DNA from: Monoplex corrugatus
Taxonomy: Eukaryota > Mollusca > Gastropoda > Littorinimorpha > Ranellidae
NCBI GenBank assembly: GCA_030674185.1
Contig: CM060314.1
Span: 26,375,391-26,439,390, forward strand
Direction: 5' to 3'
DNA: 64,000 nt
The position numbers and the translations under genes were made by a program. Positions 24,381 to 36,081 of this stretch are shown here, piece after piece (position 1 is the first letter of the stretch; each line of letters begins with the position of its first letter). The notes beneath the pieces are model-generated. The model searched no databases. It was given only the letters and a program-made list of their open reading frames with translations, and was not told the DNA's origin.

Positions 24381-24964
24381 ATGTCTTATGCTGTGCAAAT
24401 ACTTGTTTATGACATTTACATCAGACATTCAGTACAGTGCGATATTTGCAACAAAAGGATTATGGATACAGAATCAAAGAAGATAAACAGATAAAGGTTG
24501 GAAAAAAGTGAAAAATAACTTACATGGACTCCATGGACAAAATGATGCTGGGTGTAACAATGACAGTAACAAATAACAATACTCTACTGCCACAATATAA
24601 AGGACGTTTTGCTTTTAAAACATTTGAGCCTGAAAAAAACTCGGAGGGGAGGAGAGTTTGGGGGGGAGAGAAAACAGCACAATTCATGTATGTAATACCA
24701 AAAACCAGTCATACAAAAACAAGTACAACCATCTTTTATTGGCAATGCATTTATTATCCATCGAAAATTACCATTCATTTTATTCAACCAATCAAGAAAT
24801 CAATTAATTATAAGAACAAACAATATTCTGCTGCCATTCAGATACTCAAAAAATAAAAAATAAATACAGTGATGAAATGCCAAAATGAGTAGTGCGTAGG
24901 TAAGACGCTTAAGAAAATTAATAACAATAATTCTGTTTGCATAGCACACACAGTAGGCTAAAAT

Positions 24965-26040
24965 ATGCTCTTTGCACTTTACAATGACTGTTCATCATCA
25001 TCATCACTATTATTACCATTATTATTGTTATCACTACTATCATCATCATTATTATTGTTATTATTATTTTTATTGTTTAAAGGCCAGCCAACTGTGCAGG
25101 GCCACAATCATCTCAAACGCACAAAACACCTTGTTGACCCTGAAAAGAAAATCACAAGGACAAGAAAATTAAGTACATACATCAATGTAATCTTGCACTT
25201 AATCTAAAGATATACTCCTGGTGTTGACCATTTCAACCAATTTATCAAGTGGGGTTTAAATAAACACCTGAATACAATTGTATAAACATAACTAAGTACA
25301 CTAAAACGTACATAAAACTGGCCTAATGACCTACAACTGCACATCACACTTCCTTAGAGCCAAAAAGGCAGTTCAACTGCCAAGAGTCATATCAGGGCTA
25401 TAACCATCTAAAATACACCGTTCTTCACTGGATGAAAAAAAACACCCAGAAATTAAGTACACACGTACCTGAATACAAATGTGAACATAACTAAGGACAT
25501 TAAAGCATACATATAAAGACAGGTCTTATTACCTAAAATAGCTTCTGCACATCACATTTCCTTAGAGCCAAAAATGCACTTAATACATGAACCCAATTAT
25601 CAATCCTAACACAAAGTCTTTAATGAACACATACAGGTGAATGGACCAGCAAGGCAGAAAATGATAGGAAAAAATGGCAAGGCAAAAACAAAAAGGATGA
25701 CCAAAAACATGAAATTTCTAGCACAGAGTTTCCAGAAGTTGGGGATACTATTTATACTGGAAGAGCCCCCGGCATCCCAACGGGGGAATCAATCATACTA
25801 AAAAGTATGTCAAGCTTTATGGAAACATACAGGTGAATGGGCCAGCAAGGCAGAAAATGATAGGAAGAAATGACAGAAGGCAAAGAAGCAAAGCAGAAAT
25901 AAAGAGAGTGACAGAAAAAAGAAAATTTCTAGCACAGACTTTCCAGTAGGCCTGGAACTTCTGTGCCAGAAATTTCCTCTTTTCTGTGGGGATAATCTTT
26001 TTACTGAAAGAACCCCCAGGCATACCCATCAATGGAAAAA
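24965..26040 (-). repeat. Two to three copies of the 0.5-kb interspersed repeat, head to tail
   Basis: From 25075 on, GGCCAGCCAACTGTGCAGGG, CCTGGTGTTGACCA, GGTGAATGGACCAGCAAGGC and GGGGATACTATTTATACTGG appear, with the end part repeated at about 25330-25600, 25617-25790 and 25817-26040. A (ATC/ATT)n simple repeat precedes it (24990-25075). Confidence 0.7.
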
Positions 26041-27807
26041 CAATGAATAAATGAAATGATGATAATAATAACAGCAATAATAAATCAAAGCACATATTTC
26101 TCCACAAGGTGGATCTTATGTCAAATATCTTTTGAGAGTTGTTAAAACCAATATAGTAATAATCAGACCAGTCATGTTTCTATCTTTCTATCTGTCGTAG
26201 GCTTAGAACCTGTTATTTTTCTCCACAGAACCTAGAAAACCAAAATGTAGTTAACCTGTGATTTCGTCATAAAGAAGCTCTGAAGTCATATACATTTAAC
26301 TGGTCTTTTTTTTTTTTTTTTTTTTTTAGTAATTCATTTCTTTTGTACATTTCATGAAAGCACAACAAAGTAAGTCATGGAAACAGAAACAAACAAATGA
26401 ATATTTAGTCATACGGGACATTAAAACAAACAAAAAAAATATATATTCATATATGACATTCAACAGATTCCCTTGTCAATATTTTCACATGGACATAAAC
26501 ATTAGACTTGTATTTGGCAAACACAAATTCAGTGCAAGTATAAGTTCAAGATATCGAACTTACATATTGATCAACATATGAACAAAAAATGAAACAAAAA
26601 TCTTCCTCTTTTTACACAGATTAGAGCTAGCCCCGGTGAGCATATAAATTCAGACAAACCTATCTACCTATCTAGCAGAAGAAACGGGTTTTAGCGTGTA
26701 TGGCAGTTCTCTGTCCCACCTTAAAGGCAATCAGATTCCATCTTTGGTGAGCTAAGGAGAGAATTTGAAAGAAATACAGTACATGTCAAAGACCTGGAAG
26801 GCAGAAAAAAGAAACAGTCTTGTGAGGAAAAGAGAGCATGACAGGAAAGAGGAACTCCCAGCTACATAAAAGGTTCCAAAACAGAAGGGGACCTTAACTT
26901 CCGCATCCACACTACCCCACTGCAGCAAAAAAACAAAAACAAAAACAAATGTGGATGAAAGCTTTCAGAAAAACACCTGAAGTGTCACAACACTTCTATT
27001 AAAGAAAAAGACATGCATGAACATCTCTTGATTTGGCATTTTGCCATTCCAGTTACATGTTTGTCAGCGCAAATCCTCTGTAAAGAAATTATTAATTTCT
27101 TTCAAAAGAAGCTTTAGAAAAAAAGTGATCTAACTTGTCATTTCTCCATATGTATTTCTAGAAGACACACATTTAACCGGTGATTTCTTCATAGAGAAGC
27201 TTGAGAAAGTCATATATATTTAATAAATGATTTTTTCGAGTGAACCTCTTGAAGAAACATACATTTAACCTGTGATTTCTTCATAAAGAAACTAAAGAAA
27301 CTATACATGTTTAAAAAGATTCTCTTTTTAACAGAGCTCTATACATTATATACATTCAAACAGATGTTTTCCAAGAGTAGCTTTATATTCAATACGCACA
27401 TGAACATTTCTCTGTAGAATAGGTCTCAATTCTTGTACAATTAAACAGTGATTTTTCCAAAGAACAGGCCTCAAGTCTTAAATATTTCAGTAGCTAAAAC
27501 AGGCTAAGAAGTTTTACTCATCAAGATCTATCCTACACAAAGGATCTGAAGTCCTGCATATTTTAATAATGTGTAAAACTACACACTGTTCCATAAACCA
27601 TCAGAGTAGTGTACTTTTTAATCAATAACTACCGACTTCAGCGTTTTTTAAATAAACCAAATCTAATCCCTTTCATCAGTCTCGGACCTGTAACAAGATC
27701 TGTCCAGTCTGAAGATCACACAAAACTATTCCATCAGCCACTCATGTACACTTTAACAACTGGAACAGGTTTAGATGGTTAACTCAACCAAACCTGATCA
27801 CTTCACA
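26041..27807. other. RAP1 3' flank with degenerate short repeats
   Basis: A poly(T) run lies at about 26309-26327. A loose repeat (GTGATTTCTTCATARAGAAG then ACATTTAACC) recurs at about 26262, 27180, 27265 and weaker positions to 27480. No coding frame was recognised. Confidence 0.45.
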
Positions 27808-27990
27808 TTAACCCTTTGACTCCTGCACCCTGTCCACCAGCATCCTGCACTGTCAACCATGCTAGCCATGCAAACATTTTACCCTTTGATTCCCTTACCT
27901 TATCCTGCAGGAAACTGGTGGCTAGGGTGAGGGAATTAAAGGGTTAAGTTTTCGCAGTTGGTGGATAGGGTGCAGGAGCCAAAGGATTAA
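27808..27990. mobile_element. Foldback MITE, copy 3
   Basis: TTAA lies at 27808-27811 and 27987-27990; the ends are CCCTTTGACTCCTGCACCCT and its inverse. Part of the inner left arm is deleted, so the inner hairpin is lopsided. Confidence 0.9.
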
Positions 27991-28286
27991 CCAGTCTCAG
28001 ATCTATAAGAAGACTGATGATCACTTGAAATCAAGCGCCATTCTGCAATCTGAATCAAATGGATTGTCAGCGTTCAACTAAAAAGAATAACATCTACCCA
28101 ACTGACAAAACAAACCAGGTGCTAATTTTTCACCAGTCTTTGTGAAGCGTATGAAAAAGGAAACATACAAACAAGAAGACCATGTTCAAGATTTCACCCA
28201 GCTCAACTAAATCAAAGAAGTCAAAAAGCCATGTTGATAAAATATATTCTAAGTCTGATGACCTTACCTCTTTGTTGTCTTCTCTT

Positions 28287-28292
28287 TTTATT
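28287..28292 (-). promoter_or_regulatory. Candidate poly(A) signal for RAP1
   Basis: TTTATT on the + strand is AATAAA on the - strand, about 310 bases past the RAP1 stop. Spacing is usual, but other AATAAA motifs occur further on. Confidence 0.35.
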
Positions 28293-28597
28293 ACTTTTTT
28301 TTCCTTCAGCTACATCTTGTGCGCTGCCGTAGCAAAGTTGATCCTACACCACTCAATCCAGCTTCTCCACACACCACCAACCCCAAATTCATTCAGTCAA
28401 AATCCCAGTGCAATAAAGTCCATGGATGCCAGCAATGTGAAGCTACCTTAGGGCCCCCCGCCAAAGAAGACTCTGCACTGCTGCCAGGTCACTTCAGTAC
28501 AGTTCAACAGTGCCTGTTTGAACCTGGACTTGTGTAGTCAATTAAACAAATGTTCCTTTCTCTTCATGTGTAAAACCATGCCATGTTCCATCAGGCA

Positions 28598-28731
28598 CTA
28601 ACTATGCAACCACTGAATTCTCTGCAGGACAGGGCACAGTCCACGTTGTTCTTCCAGTGTCTGCCAGGTTGGGTGGTCAGGCCCACAGGCCAGCAACACC
28701 CGGTCTTCCTTAGGGGTCCAGAATGAATGTC
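28598..28731 (-). CDS. TERF2IP: RAP1 last exon, end of RCT domain
   Basis: The acceptor GTGTAAACAG precedes 28731. With the G left by the previous exon it reads GHSFWTPKEDRVLLACG...LEEQRGLCPVLQRIQWLHS and stops at TAG (28598-28600). A Trp followed by an Asp-rich turn, then two helices ending in Arg/Ile-aromatic, matches the end of vertebrate RAP1 (the WSRQDD region and the final helix). The polypyrimidine tract is replaced by a TG repeat that comes to within about 10 bases of the acceptor. Confidence 0.85.
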
Positions 28732-28740
28732 CTGTTTACA

Positions 28741-28790
28741 CAAAACACACACACACGCATGCACGCACGCACGACGCACGCACGCACACA

Positions 28791-28846
<56 letters not shown>

Positions 28847-28851
28847 CATAG
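28741..28851. repeat. (CA)n microsatellite next to the last RAP1 acceptor
   Basis: On the RAP1 strand it reads (TG)n and ends about 10 bases before the splice acceptor at 28731. It contains GCAC-type interruptions at 28756-28788. Confidence 0.95.
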
Positions 28852-28964
28852 CCATATCTTCTACAAATTTGTGACAATGTCCTCAGGACAAATGAAACAA
28901 GCACACAACTCAAAATGTACACATTAGTTCTTACATGATCTGCGACACATTTGTTATTTTGGTT

Positions 28965-29502
28965 TAAAGCCCAGCTGACTGCATAAAGCTTTATCAGGGC
29001 TCTAACCATTTCAAAACATACATAATACTGCAATAGAAAAGACAAAGGTTAAGAAAATAAGTACACATATCAATGCATTTGCACACATAATCTAAGGAGA
29101 TGCCCCTGGCGTTGACCACTCGTGTCTGATTTATCGCACAGGGGATCTAAAAACATACCTGAATACAAACTTAAACATAAGGACACTGAAACATATATTA
29201 AAATGGGCCTCAATTACCTAAAATTGCTTTTGCATATCTCATTCCTTAGAGCCAAAAATGCACTTAATACATGTATCCAATTATCAAGCCTAAGAGAAAA
29301 TATGTAAGACTTTATCGAACACGTACAGATGAATGGACTAGCAAGGTGTAAACTGATAGAAAGAAATGACAGAAAGCAAAGGAACAAGGCAGAAACAAAG
29401 AGAGTGACGGGAAAGAGAAATTTCTAGCACAGAATTTCCAGAAAATGGGGATACTATTTATACTGAAAGAGCCTTCAGAATCCTCGCATGGGGCTGCGAC
29501 AT
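28965..29502 (-). repeat. Full-length-looking copy of the 0.5-kb interspersed repeat
   Basis: Starts with GGTTTAAAGCCCAGCTGACT and ends with GGGGATACTATTTATACTGA and a CATGGGG. It is very like 62208-62715 in the same orientation. It is the best window reference for the family. Confidence 0.8.
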
Positions 29503-29804
29503 ATGTTAAAGAACCACACTGAAAACAGAAAGAAGGAAGAAGGCGCAATAGCAGAACGGTTACGACATTAGACTTCCAACTAGAAGTCTGAATTCGAACC
29601 TGCTTGCATACAGACAGATGAGAAGAGGGGGGAAGGGAGGGAAAGACAGAAACATACACAGACAGGGTCACAGGAACACAGTACAAAAATGAACAGACAG
29701 ATCCAGAGGCAAGCAAACAAAGCTTTTAACACAAATGGACAAAGGCTGAATCTTACACCTAATTAGAAGTATTGCATCTATCAAGCAGTGAGAATCGCAC
29801 ATAC

Positions 29805-29919
29805 CTGGCAAGGTGCGACCAGTCATGATCCAGTATCGCGTGGCATTAACATGACCACCGTTACACCTGAAGAACAACTGCGCTTCCTTCATGGTCAAGC
29901 CAAACTCCTTACACAGGGC
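29805..29919 (-). CDS. TERF2IP: RAP1 exon, core of the RCT domain
   Basis: The acceptor CTCTTTCAG precedes 29919 and the donor CCAG|GTATGT follows 29805; phase 0 in, phase 1 out. It encodes ALCKEFGLTMKEAQLFF then CNGGHVNATRYWIMTGRTLP. The helix-turn-helix pattern with a conserved Asn-Gly-Gly and Ala-Thr ahead of an aromatic helix matches the RAP1 C-terminal domain that binds TRF2 (vertebrate form: hydrophobic helix, NSGE, LEAT). Confidence 0.88.
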
Positions 29920-30247
29920 CTGAAAGAGAAAAAGCATTAAGTTTAGGGCAAAACTATGTGGCGGGGCTTACATACAGTGGTCACAACCATAATCTTTCCA
30001 TCCTGTGGATTGTGTAATAATGCCAGAGACCTGGTTGATGCAAAGACAGAGCTACTGCCTCCCAATCTGACTGCATGAGTACAAGTCTGAATAAAGTATA
30101 ACTTGACGCATGCAGCCTAAGTCCATCCAGATGTTTATGGAAACCTGATCCTGCACAAAGTTGGAGAAAGTGAAGCAGTTAGGGATATGAGATGGTCACC
30201 ACCCTCAAAATAATGTTAACCAGACAGTAAAGGGTTTATGACGATGA

Positions 30248-30259
30248 TGGTGTTGTGTG

Positions 30260-30326
<67 letters not shown>

Positions 30327-30545
30327 TGTGTGTGTCTGTGTGTGTGTGGTGTGTGTGTTTGTGCGTGTGTTGTGTGTGTGTGCTGTGTGTGCGTGTGTGT
30401 TTGTGTGCGCTTGCGTGCATGCGAGCGTGCACATTTTTGTTTTTGTGTTTGTGTGTGTGTGTGTGTGTGTGAGGAGAGAGAGAGAGAGAGAGAAAGTGAG
30501 AGAGAGTGAGACAGAGAGAGAGACAGAGACAGAGAGACAGAAAGA
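30248..30545. repeat. (GT)n then (GA)n microsatellite
   Basis: Long GT tract (30248-30345), mixed GT/GC, then GA-rich to 30545, all in a RAP1 intron. Confidence 0.95.
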
Positions 30546-30792
30546 GAAAGTATATTGGCATACCCTCTACCACCTTAATCCTCAATGTATTCAAGGACAT
30601 ATGGCAGCATTCATCTTGAAAATGATAATGACATTTTTTTTCTTTTTAGTTGTTTTTGCTTCTGAGTATGGCTACACCTGAAATGGTCAGTCCATACTTT
30701 GGACAAAGGATATATTCGAATGCACATGGGAGTTGTAGTCCATGAACACACACACAAAAATAGATATGTAAATAAAATGAATACATGACCAT

Positions 30793-30891
30793 CATCATCA
30801 TCATCAAGTGCCCTGCCGCATGGCATTGGCTATCACGGCCCTCCATATGCATTCTATCCCCTGTTGCTGCAAGTACATCTTACACCCTCTC
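30793..30891 (-). mobile_element. LINE 3' terminal fragment (about 100 bp)
   Basis: The (ATC)n then AAGTGCCCTGCCGCATGGCA then GGCTATCACGGCCCTCCATA match the 3' ends of the LINE copies at 47.8 and 48.3 kb. Confidence 0.75.
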
Positions 30892-30981
30892 TGATGAATA
30901 AATGAATAAATGAATGAATGAAATGTAAAATAACACAATCAATTCACAGAATATAAAACAAACCAAAAAAAGTGAAGGTAC

Positions 30982-31043
30982 CTTCAAAGCTTTCAATGCT
31001 GTCATTTTCTTGAACTTCCTTTTTCTGCTTGGTGCCTCTGCTT
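30982..31043 (-). CDS. TERF2IP: RAP1 exon, basic stretch before the RCT domain
   Basis: The acceptor TGTTTTCAG precedes 31043 and the donor GAAG|GTACCT follows 30982. Two start bases finish a codon, then it reads AEAPSRKRKFKKMTALKALK and ends at a codon boundary, joining in phase to ALCKEF of the next exon. RKRKFKK looks like a nuclear localisation signal. The helix TALKALKALCKEF matches the first RCT helix. Another frame through this exon (SRGTKQKKEVQEND) is also open, but it would put a stop right after the next junction. Confidence 0.75.
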
Positions 31044-31080
31044 CTGAAAACACATTCAGTCACACGCATGCCGCACGCAC

Positions 31081-31083
31081 GCA

Positions 31084-31140
<57 letters not shown>

Positions 31141-31171
31141 TTTGAATTTTCATGCAAGCATGTAAATGCAC

Positions 31172-31236
<65 letters not shown>

Positions 31237-31258
31237 TGTGTGTGTGGTGTGTGTATAA
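31081..31258. repeat. Inverted pair of microsatellites, (CA)n then (GT)n
   Basis: A (CA)n tract of about 57 bp (31081-31137) and a (GT)n tract (31174-31258) are separated by only about 36 bases, so they can pair into one long hairpin. In RAP1 mRNA direction the nearer tract is UG-rich and ends about 38 bases before the acceptor at 31043. Confidence 0.95.
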
Positions 31259-31494
31259 GTATGCATGTGTGTGTGTGTGTGTCTATTTCTGAACATGAGG
31301 TTAATTTTTGCTCTGATCTGTGTATACTGCTCATATACTGATGTCACTTCAAATTACGATTATAATTTTCAAAGTCTCTTTAAACCTCTGTTATCATCAC
31401 TTTTCTTAAAATGTCAGCACATCTAAATGTTAACAACAATAATGTTAACCAGACAGTAAAGGGTTTATGATGATGATGAAGATGGATGGTATGC

Positions 31495-31497
<3 letters not shown>

Positions 31498-31567
<70 letters not shown>
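31498..31567. repeat. (GT)n microsatellite
   Basis: Pure GT tract of about 70 bp, immediately left of the Tigger-like element. Confidence 0.95.
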
Positions 31568-31571
<4 letters not shown>

Positions 31572-31583
31572 CATATGGATATA

Positions 31584-32458
31584 CAGTGGCACCTCAGGAT
31601 ACGAGCGTCTCGACATACGAGCAATTCAGGTTACGAGCACAAAATACTTGGAAAATTTGCCTCGGTATACGAGCATTCGCTCGAGTTACGAGCGACATTG
31701 TGGTTACTTCACGTGCTTCCCGCCGCTGCATCCCGCTCTCAGTGAGCACTGTTCTCTTGTAGCAGAAGCATCTCTGCGTTCATTTGTGGTTTTTTGTGGT
31801 TTACGTGAAGAAATTTTGTAACCCACGATGTCGTCCAAGAAGATGGTTGCTAAGGATAGTGCTGCAAAGAGGAAGAAGGATACAATTTCCACAGAATTGA
31901 AGAAGAAGATCATAGAAAAACACGAGCACATGTGGCTGATCTTGCCAAGTTGTATGACCGTTCGTCATCAACAATCTGCACTATCCTGAAGAAGAAGGAA
32001 GAAATTAAGCAGAACTCATTATTAGTGAGGGGTTCATACCCCAGCAAGTTTTTAATTGTGGTGAGACAGGTCTTTTTTGGAAAAACAATCTGGTCCCAGT
32101 GGGGTAAAATTCCCAAGAAGAGAGAGCCCTCCTGAATCAGAGAGGGATTCTCCTTCCCCACAGTAACCCCTCTCCTCCTCCCCATCGTCTCCCTCAAGCC
32201 AGCCACAACTCTTCATAAAGGTAAAGCACAGTACATGTACACTGTATGTTATTCATCATTGTTAAATGTTAGAAAAATTACTTTAATTCTGCATAAAATA
32301 CCATGTTAACTGATTTTTATATTGATATTTTTGGGGTGTGGAACGGATTAATTGGATTTCCATTATTTTCAATGGGGAAATTCGTTTCGAGATACATATT
32401 TTTCAAGATATGAGCTACGTCATGGAACGAATTAAATTCGTAACCCGAGACGCGACTG
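31584..32458 (+). mobile_element. Tigger/pogo-like DNA transposon, internally deleted (875 bp)
   Basis: A TA target site flanks both ends (31582-31583, 32459-32460). The left end CAGTGGCACCTCAGGATACG pairs with the right end, reverse-complemented CAGTCGCGTCTCGGGTTACG, and GTTACGA/AACGAATTAAATTCG motifs are typical of Tigger ends. From an ATG at 31828, the frame MSSKKMVAKDSAAKRKK then ISTELKKKIIEKHE, followed in another frame by VADLAKLYDRSSSTICTIL, is a pogo-type DNA-binding domain. A jump to a GETGLFWKN-like piece shows that the CENP-B/DDE middle is deleted. Multiple frame breaks make it inactive. Confidence 0.88.
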
Positions 32459-32758
32459 TACATAATACATATGGTATGCGTGAATGTACATATGGATGCA
32501 GTTGTGAGTGTATAAGAGACAAAAAGAGAAACAGAACATGCATTTGGCAAATCGTGTACTCATTAAAAGAAATGCGATCAACCAAATTCAATTTGACACA
32601 CACACACACTCACTCACTCACTCTCTCTCTATCTCTCTCTTACATACATGCACACACACACATACACATATACACACCCATATACATATACATATACACA
32701 TATATATGCACAAACACACATGTGCCACACACATAAAAAAACCACACACGTCTTTTAC

Positions 32759-32792
32759 CTTGCCCTTTGTTGTTCGACATAAATGTCAGCAT
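32759..32792 (-). CDS. TERF2IP: RAP1 34-bp microexon (predicted)
   Basis: A strong pyrimidine tract (TTTGTTTGTTTGTCTGTCCAG) lies before 32792 and a good donor (CAAG|GTAAAAG) after 32759. It reads MLTFMSNNKGQ plus one base, phase 0 in and 1 out. Both phases fit the neighbours: the 36.16-kb exon ends at phase 0 and the 31.0-kb exon needs one base. No conserved motif supports it, so it rests on splice sites and phase. Confidence 0.55.
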
Positions 32793-33142
32793 CTGGACAG
32801 ACAAACAAACAAAACTTGATAATTGTGTGCTCACTGTTTGAACTACTTTTTTGTTTCGTTTTGTTTTTAGGATGATCGCACTCAGGGAGGTTACCTTTGT
32901 GCTCACCTTCTTTTTCCCACGTCCCATTTTCTATGCCACCTCAATGGCTACAGAAGCCGGCACAGATTTTACAATGTGATGATGATGATGATGTTGATGA
33001 GAATGATAACCATGACACTATGGAGTTCCATCTAGGATTGAGACTGTGTGACAGGGCTGTACTCTACACTTACAGTCATAATATATCCTGGCGTCAACCA
33101 GGCCTGAAAGATACAAACACCTGCGGTGCTGGTCAGAAGATT

Positions 33143-33357
33143 TAAGCAAATCCTCAATGACGCATCCGTGAAGTGGAGGAGACTCGACTGTGTGGTCCCA
33201 GTCTTCCCGATGAGCCCATAGCACATCCAATTCTGGGTAGGAGCCAGTTACAGCTGAAAAATCCCACAATGATTTTTGAAGGGACTGATGGGGATTCAAA
33301 CCACAACCTTCCAGTCGGTAGTCCACTGCGCTGACTACTACACCATGGCAACTGGTC
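33143..33357 (-). repeat. tRNA-derived SINE (family A), best copy
   Basis: On the - strand it begins CATGGTGTAGTAGTCAGCGC (box A region), has GGTTTGAATCC (box B), then GTGGGATTTTTCAGCTG and GGGAAGACTGGGACCACACA and ends TCATTGAGGATTTGCTTAAA. About 215 bp. Copies at 22.2 kb and 14.0 kb share the order of these blocks. Confidence 0.85.
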
Positions 33358-33806
33358 TGTTCGAACTACTTATATTCCCCTACCCTCGACCTCCTCATAC
33401 TCAGATTTGGCAAGAAAAATTTAGTCTGATTAGCACTGCTTGAAGGACCAAAACTGAAGGACTGAAGAAAGAAGACATCTTGAGGGATTTGTTTCTGATC
33501 CATATAAAGTAATGAAGAGATTTCTCTCTGATCTATATCAAGCAATAATGAGACATCAATCTCTTACACTGGTAAAATGAAACTCTCAACAATAAACAAC
33601 ATGCTATATCATAAACATAATTGATACAGTATTCTAAACAGTTGTAAGTTTATTTGTAAACACAGACTGTTTGTTTCATTTTACCAGGATACTGCCAAAC
33701 ACTGGGTCAGTGCGTTACAGAGTGCAGGAGTCCTTTAAAAAGTTCATAATCAAAACAACACACAACTTCCAACTGGCAGTCAACATCATAAATGCACGCA
33801 CATACA

Positions 33807-33819
<13 letters not shown>

Positions 33820-33895
<76 letters not shown>
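33820..33895. repeat. (CA)n microsatellite
   Basis: Pure CA tract of about 75 bp followed by mixed GT/ATG sequence to 34060. Confidence 0.95.
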
Positions 33896-33897
<2 letters not shown>

Positions 33898-34950
33898 AAG
33901 CACACACAGAAGTAGAGGCTCATCTGATATATGTGTATGTGTGTGTGTGTTTGTGTGTGTGTAAGAATGTATGCATACGTGCGTGCATGTCTGCGTGTGT
34001 ATATGTGTGCGTGCATGCATATGTGCATACGTGTGCATGCATGCGTGTGCATGTTTTTGGTTTTTTTTTTATTTTCAAAGTGAAAACGTACCAAACATAA
34101 TCTGTAACAAACAATGAACTGATCCTAACTTCCCCTTTGGCTCTGACTCCTAAGAGACAGGAGAAATGGTCCTTTACTTACAGGATAGACAAGAGACTCT
34201 TAAGGACAGGAGAAATGGTCCTTTACTCACAGGATAGACAGGAGACTCTTAAGGGACAGGAGAAATGGTCCTTTACTCACAGGATAGACAGGAGACTCTT
34301 AAGGGGCAGGAGAAATGGTCCTTTACTCACACCACAGACAGAAGACTCTTAAGGGACAGGAGAAATGGTCCTTTTCTCACAAGATAGACAGGAGACTCTT
34401 AAGGGACAGGAGAAATGGTCCTTTACTCACAAGATAGACAGGAGACTCTTAAGGGACAGGAGAAATGGTCCTTAACTCACAGGACAGACAGGAAACTCTT
34501 AAGGGACAGGAGAAATGGTCCTTTACTCACAAGATAGACAGGAGACTCTTAAGGGTCAGGAGAAATGGTCCTTAACTCACAGGACAGACAGGAGACTCTT
34601 AAGGGACAGGAGAAATGGTCCTTTACTCACAGGATAGACAGGAGACTCTTAAGGGACAGGAGAAATGGTCCTTTACTCACAGGATAGACAGGAAACTCTT
34701 AAGGGACAGGAGAAATGGTCCTTTACTCACAGGATAGACAGGAGACTCTTAAGGGAGACAGGAGAAATGGTCCTTTACTCACAGGATAGACAGGAGACTC
34801 TTAAGGGACAGAAGAAATGGTCCTTTACTCACACCACAGACAGAAGACTCTTAAGGGACAGGAGAAATGGATATTTACTTACAGGATAGACAGGAGACTC
34901 TTAACGGACAGAAGAAATGGTCCTTTACTCACAGGATATAAAGGAGACTC

Positions 34951-36081
34951 TTAACCCATATACCCCCACAGCGCCCGCCAGCGCCCACTGTAAATCGTAA
35001 TAGCGTTCACCCCGGAGCGCCCATCAGCGCCCGCTGTACACGTGGCCACTATGGACGCGGCCATCATTGTTTACATAAACGAGAATCCCGCGAGAGTGAG
35101 AGCCTCGTTTTGGCGACTTCCTGTCCCGCATTTAGAACTTTACAGTGTCAAAATCGATCAAGTTTTCACGGTGCTACGAATTTTCAAAGTTTGGAAAATG
35201 AGTCTCATGACCGATGAGGAGTTATGGCGCGCGGCGGCGTCTGTTGAATGATGACGGAGAAGAATTTGAAGGTTTTACGGTTGAGGATCTTGTTAATGAA
35301 GTTGATCCATCTGATGTGGAAAGTGACCTAGATACCGACTTGGAAGCTGTTGCCGCCGAGTTCGACGATAGTGAGAGTGAGAGTGAGAGCGAAGGTGGGT
35401 CGAGTATCGATCGATTGCCTGACCTCCAAACCGAAAATGGCAGGACGTTTTAGGCTCGGTTTCAGTAAAGGAATTTTCGGAAAATGTTCGTGTTGTGCAT
35501 GATCTGCCTGTTGATCTGCATTCTCAAAAAGTATACCCCCCCCCCTCCCTTGTGTGTGTGTGTGTGATTAAAAAATGATGTTATTGGTATGTGAGTGAGA
35601 TTATTTGTTAATGTAACAGCGCAGTGAGTCGAACTGAGAATAGTGCTATACAAAAGCTACTTATTATTATTATTATTGGTGCAAGCTTTGCACAGTTTCA
35701 TGCTCAGCTTCTGCAGTAGACTTTGTTCTGGGTCCTCTGGGACATTTGCAGGCCATTAACTGATTAAGAAGCATTTCTGGACTGCATCTTTGACTTTGAA
35801 CTATCACACCAGTAAATTTTTGATAACATTCACCATCAAATCCGACTTTATAATTTTTTTCTGCGAGTAAAACCAGAATGAACCTGGAGAAAAACTCTTT
35901 CTGTGAGTACTTCATTGTATGCACAATGCCAAAAAAATGATTCCTTGAAACAAAAAAAGGTAATTATAATTTTAATTGATTTCTTTAGTTAGTAACTATC
36001 GAAAATTGCAAGAGTTACCTTCCTTGACATGGGATTTCATAGTATGGTTCACGTCGGATGACGTGGGGGTATATGGGTTAA
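34951..36081 (+). mobile_element. piggyBac-like non-autonomous element, copy 2 (1,123 bp)
   Basis: TTAA lies at 34951-34954 and 36078-36081, with the same 15-bp CCCATATACCCCCAC ends as copy 1. It is inserted at the TTAA inside a unit of the 50-bp minisatellite (CTCTTAAG), so the empty site can be read from the neighbouring units. It is nearly identical to 12404-13531 in inverted orientation; visible differences are a GAGAGT length change in the acidic coding stretch and the length of the G/C run. Confidence 0.93.
35198..35453 (+). pseudogene. piggyBac transposase N-terminal remnant (copy 2)
   Basis: MSLMTDEELWRAA from the ATG at 35198 is followed by a stop in that frame; the +1-shifted frame continues DDGEEFEGFTVEDLVN and an acidic Ser/Glu run to a stop at 35453. 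It differs from copy 1 by an extra Ser-Glu unit. No DDD core follows. Confidence 0.65.

Noticed and set aside
30000..30160. Possible extra RAP1 exon with a good pyrimidine tract (acceptor near 30150)
   Set aside because: The frames carry stops before any good donor, and the neighbouring exons already join in phase.
30944..31171. Alternative frame SRGTKQKKEVQENDSIESFE in the 31.0-kb RAP1 exon
   Set aside because: It is open and looks protein-like, but its phase at the donor would create a stop four codons into the next, well-supported RCT exon.
34137..34889. 71-74-aa frames with a YSQDRQETLKGQEKW-type repeat
   Set aside because: Products of the 50-bp minisatellite; the period is not a multiple of three and frames break.
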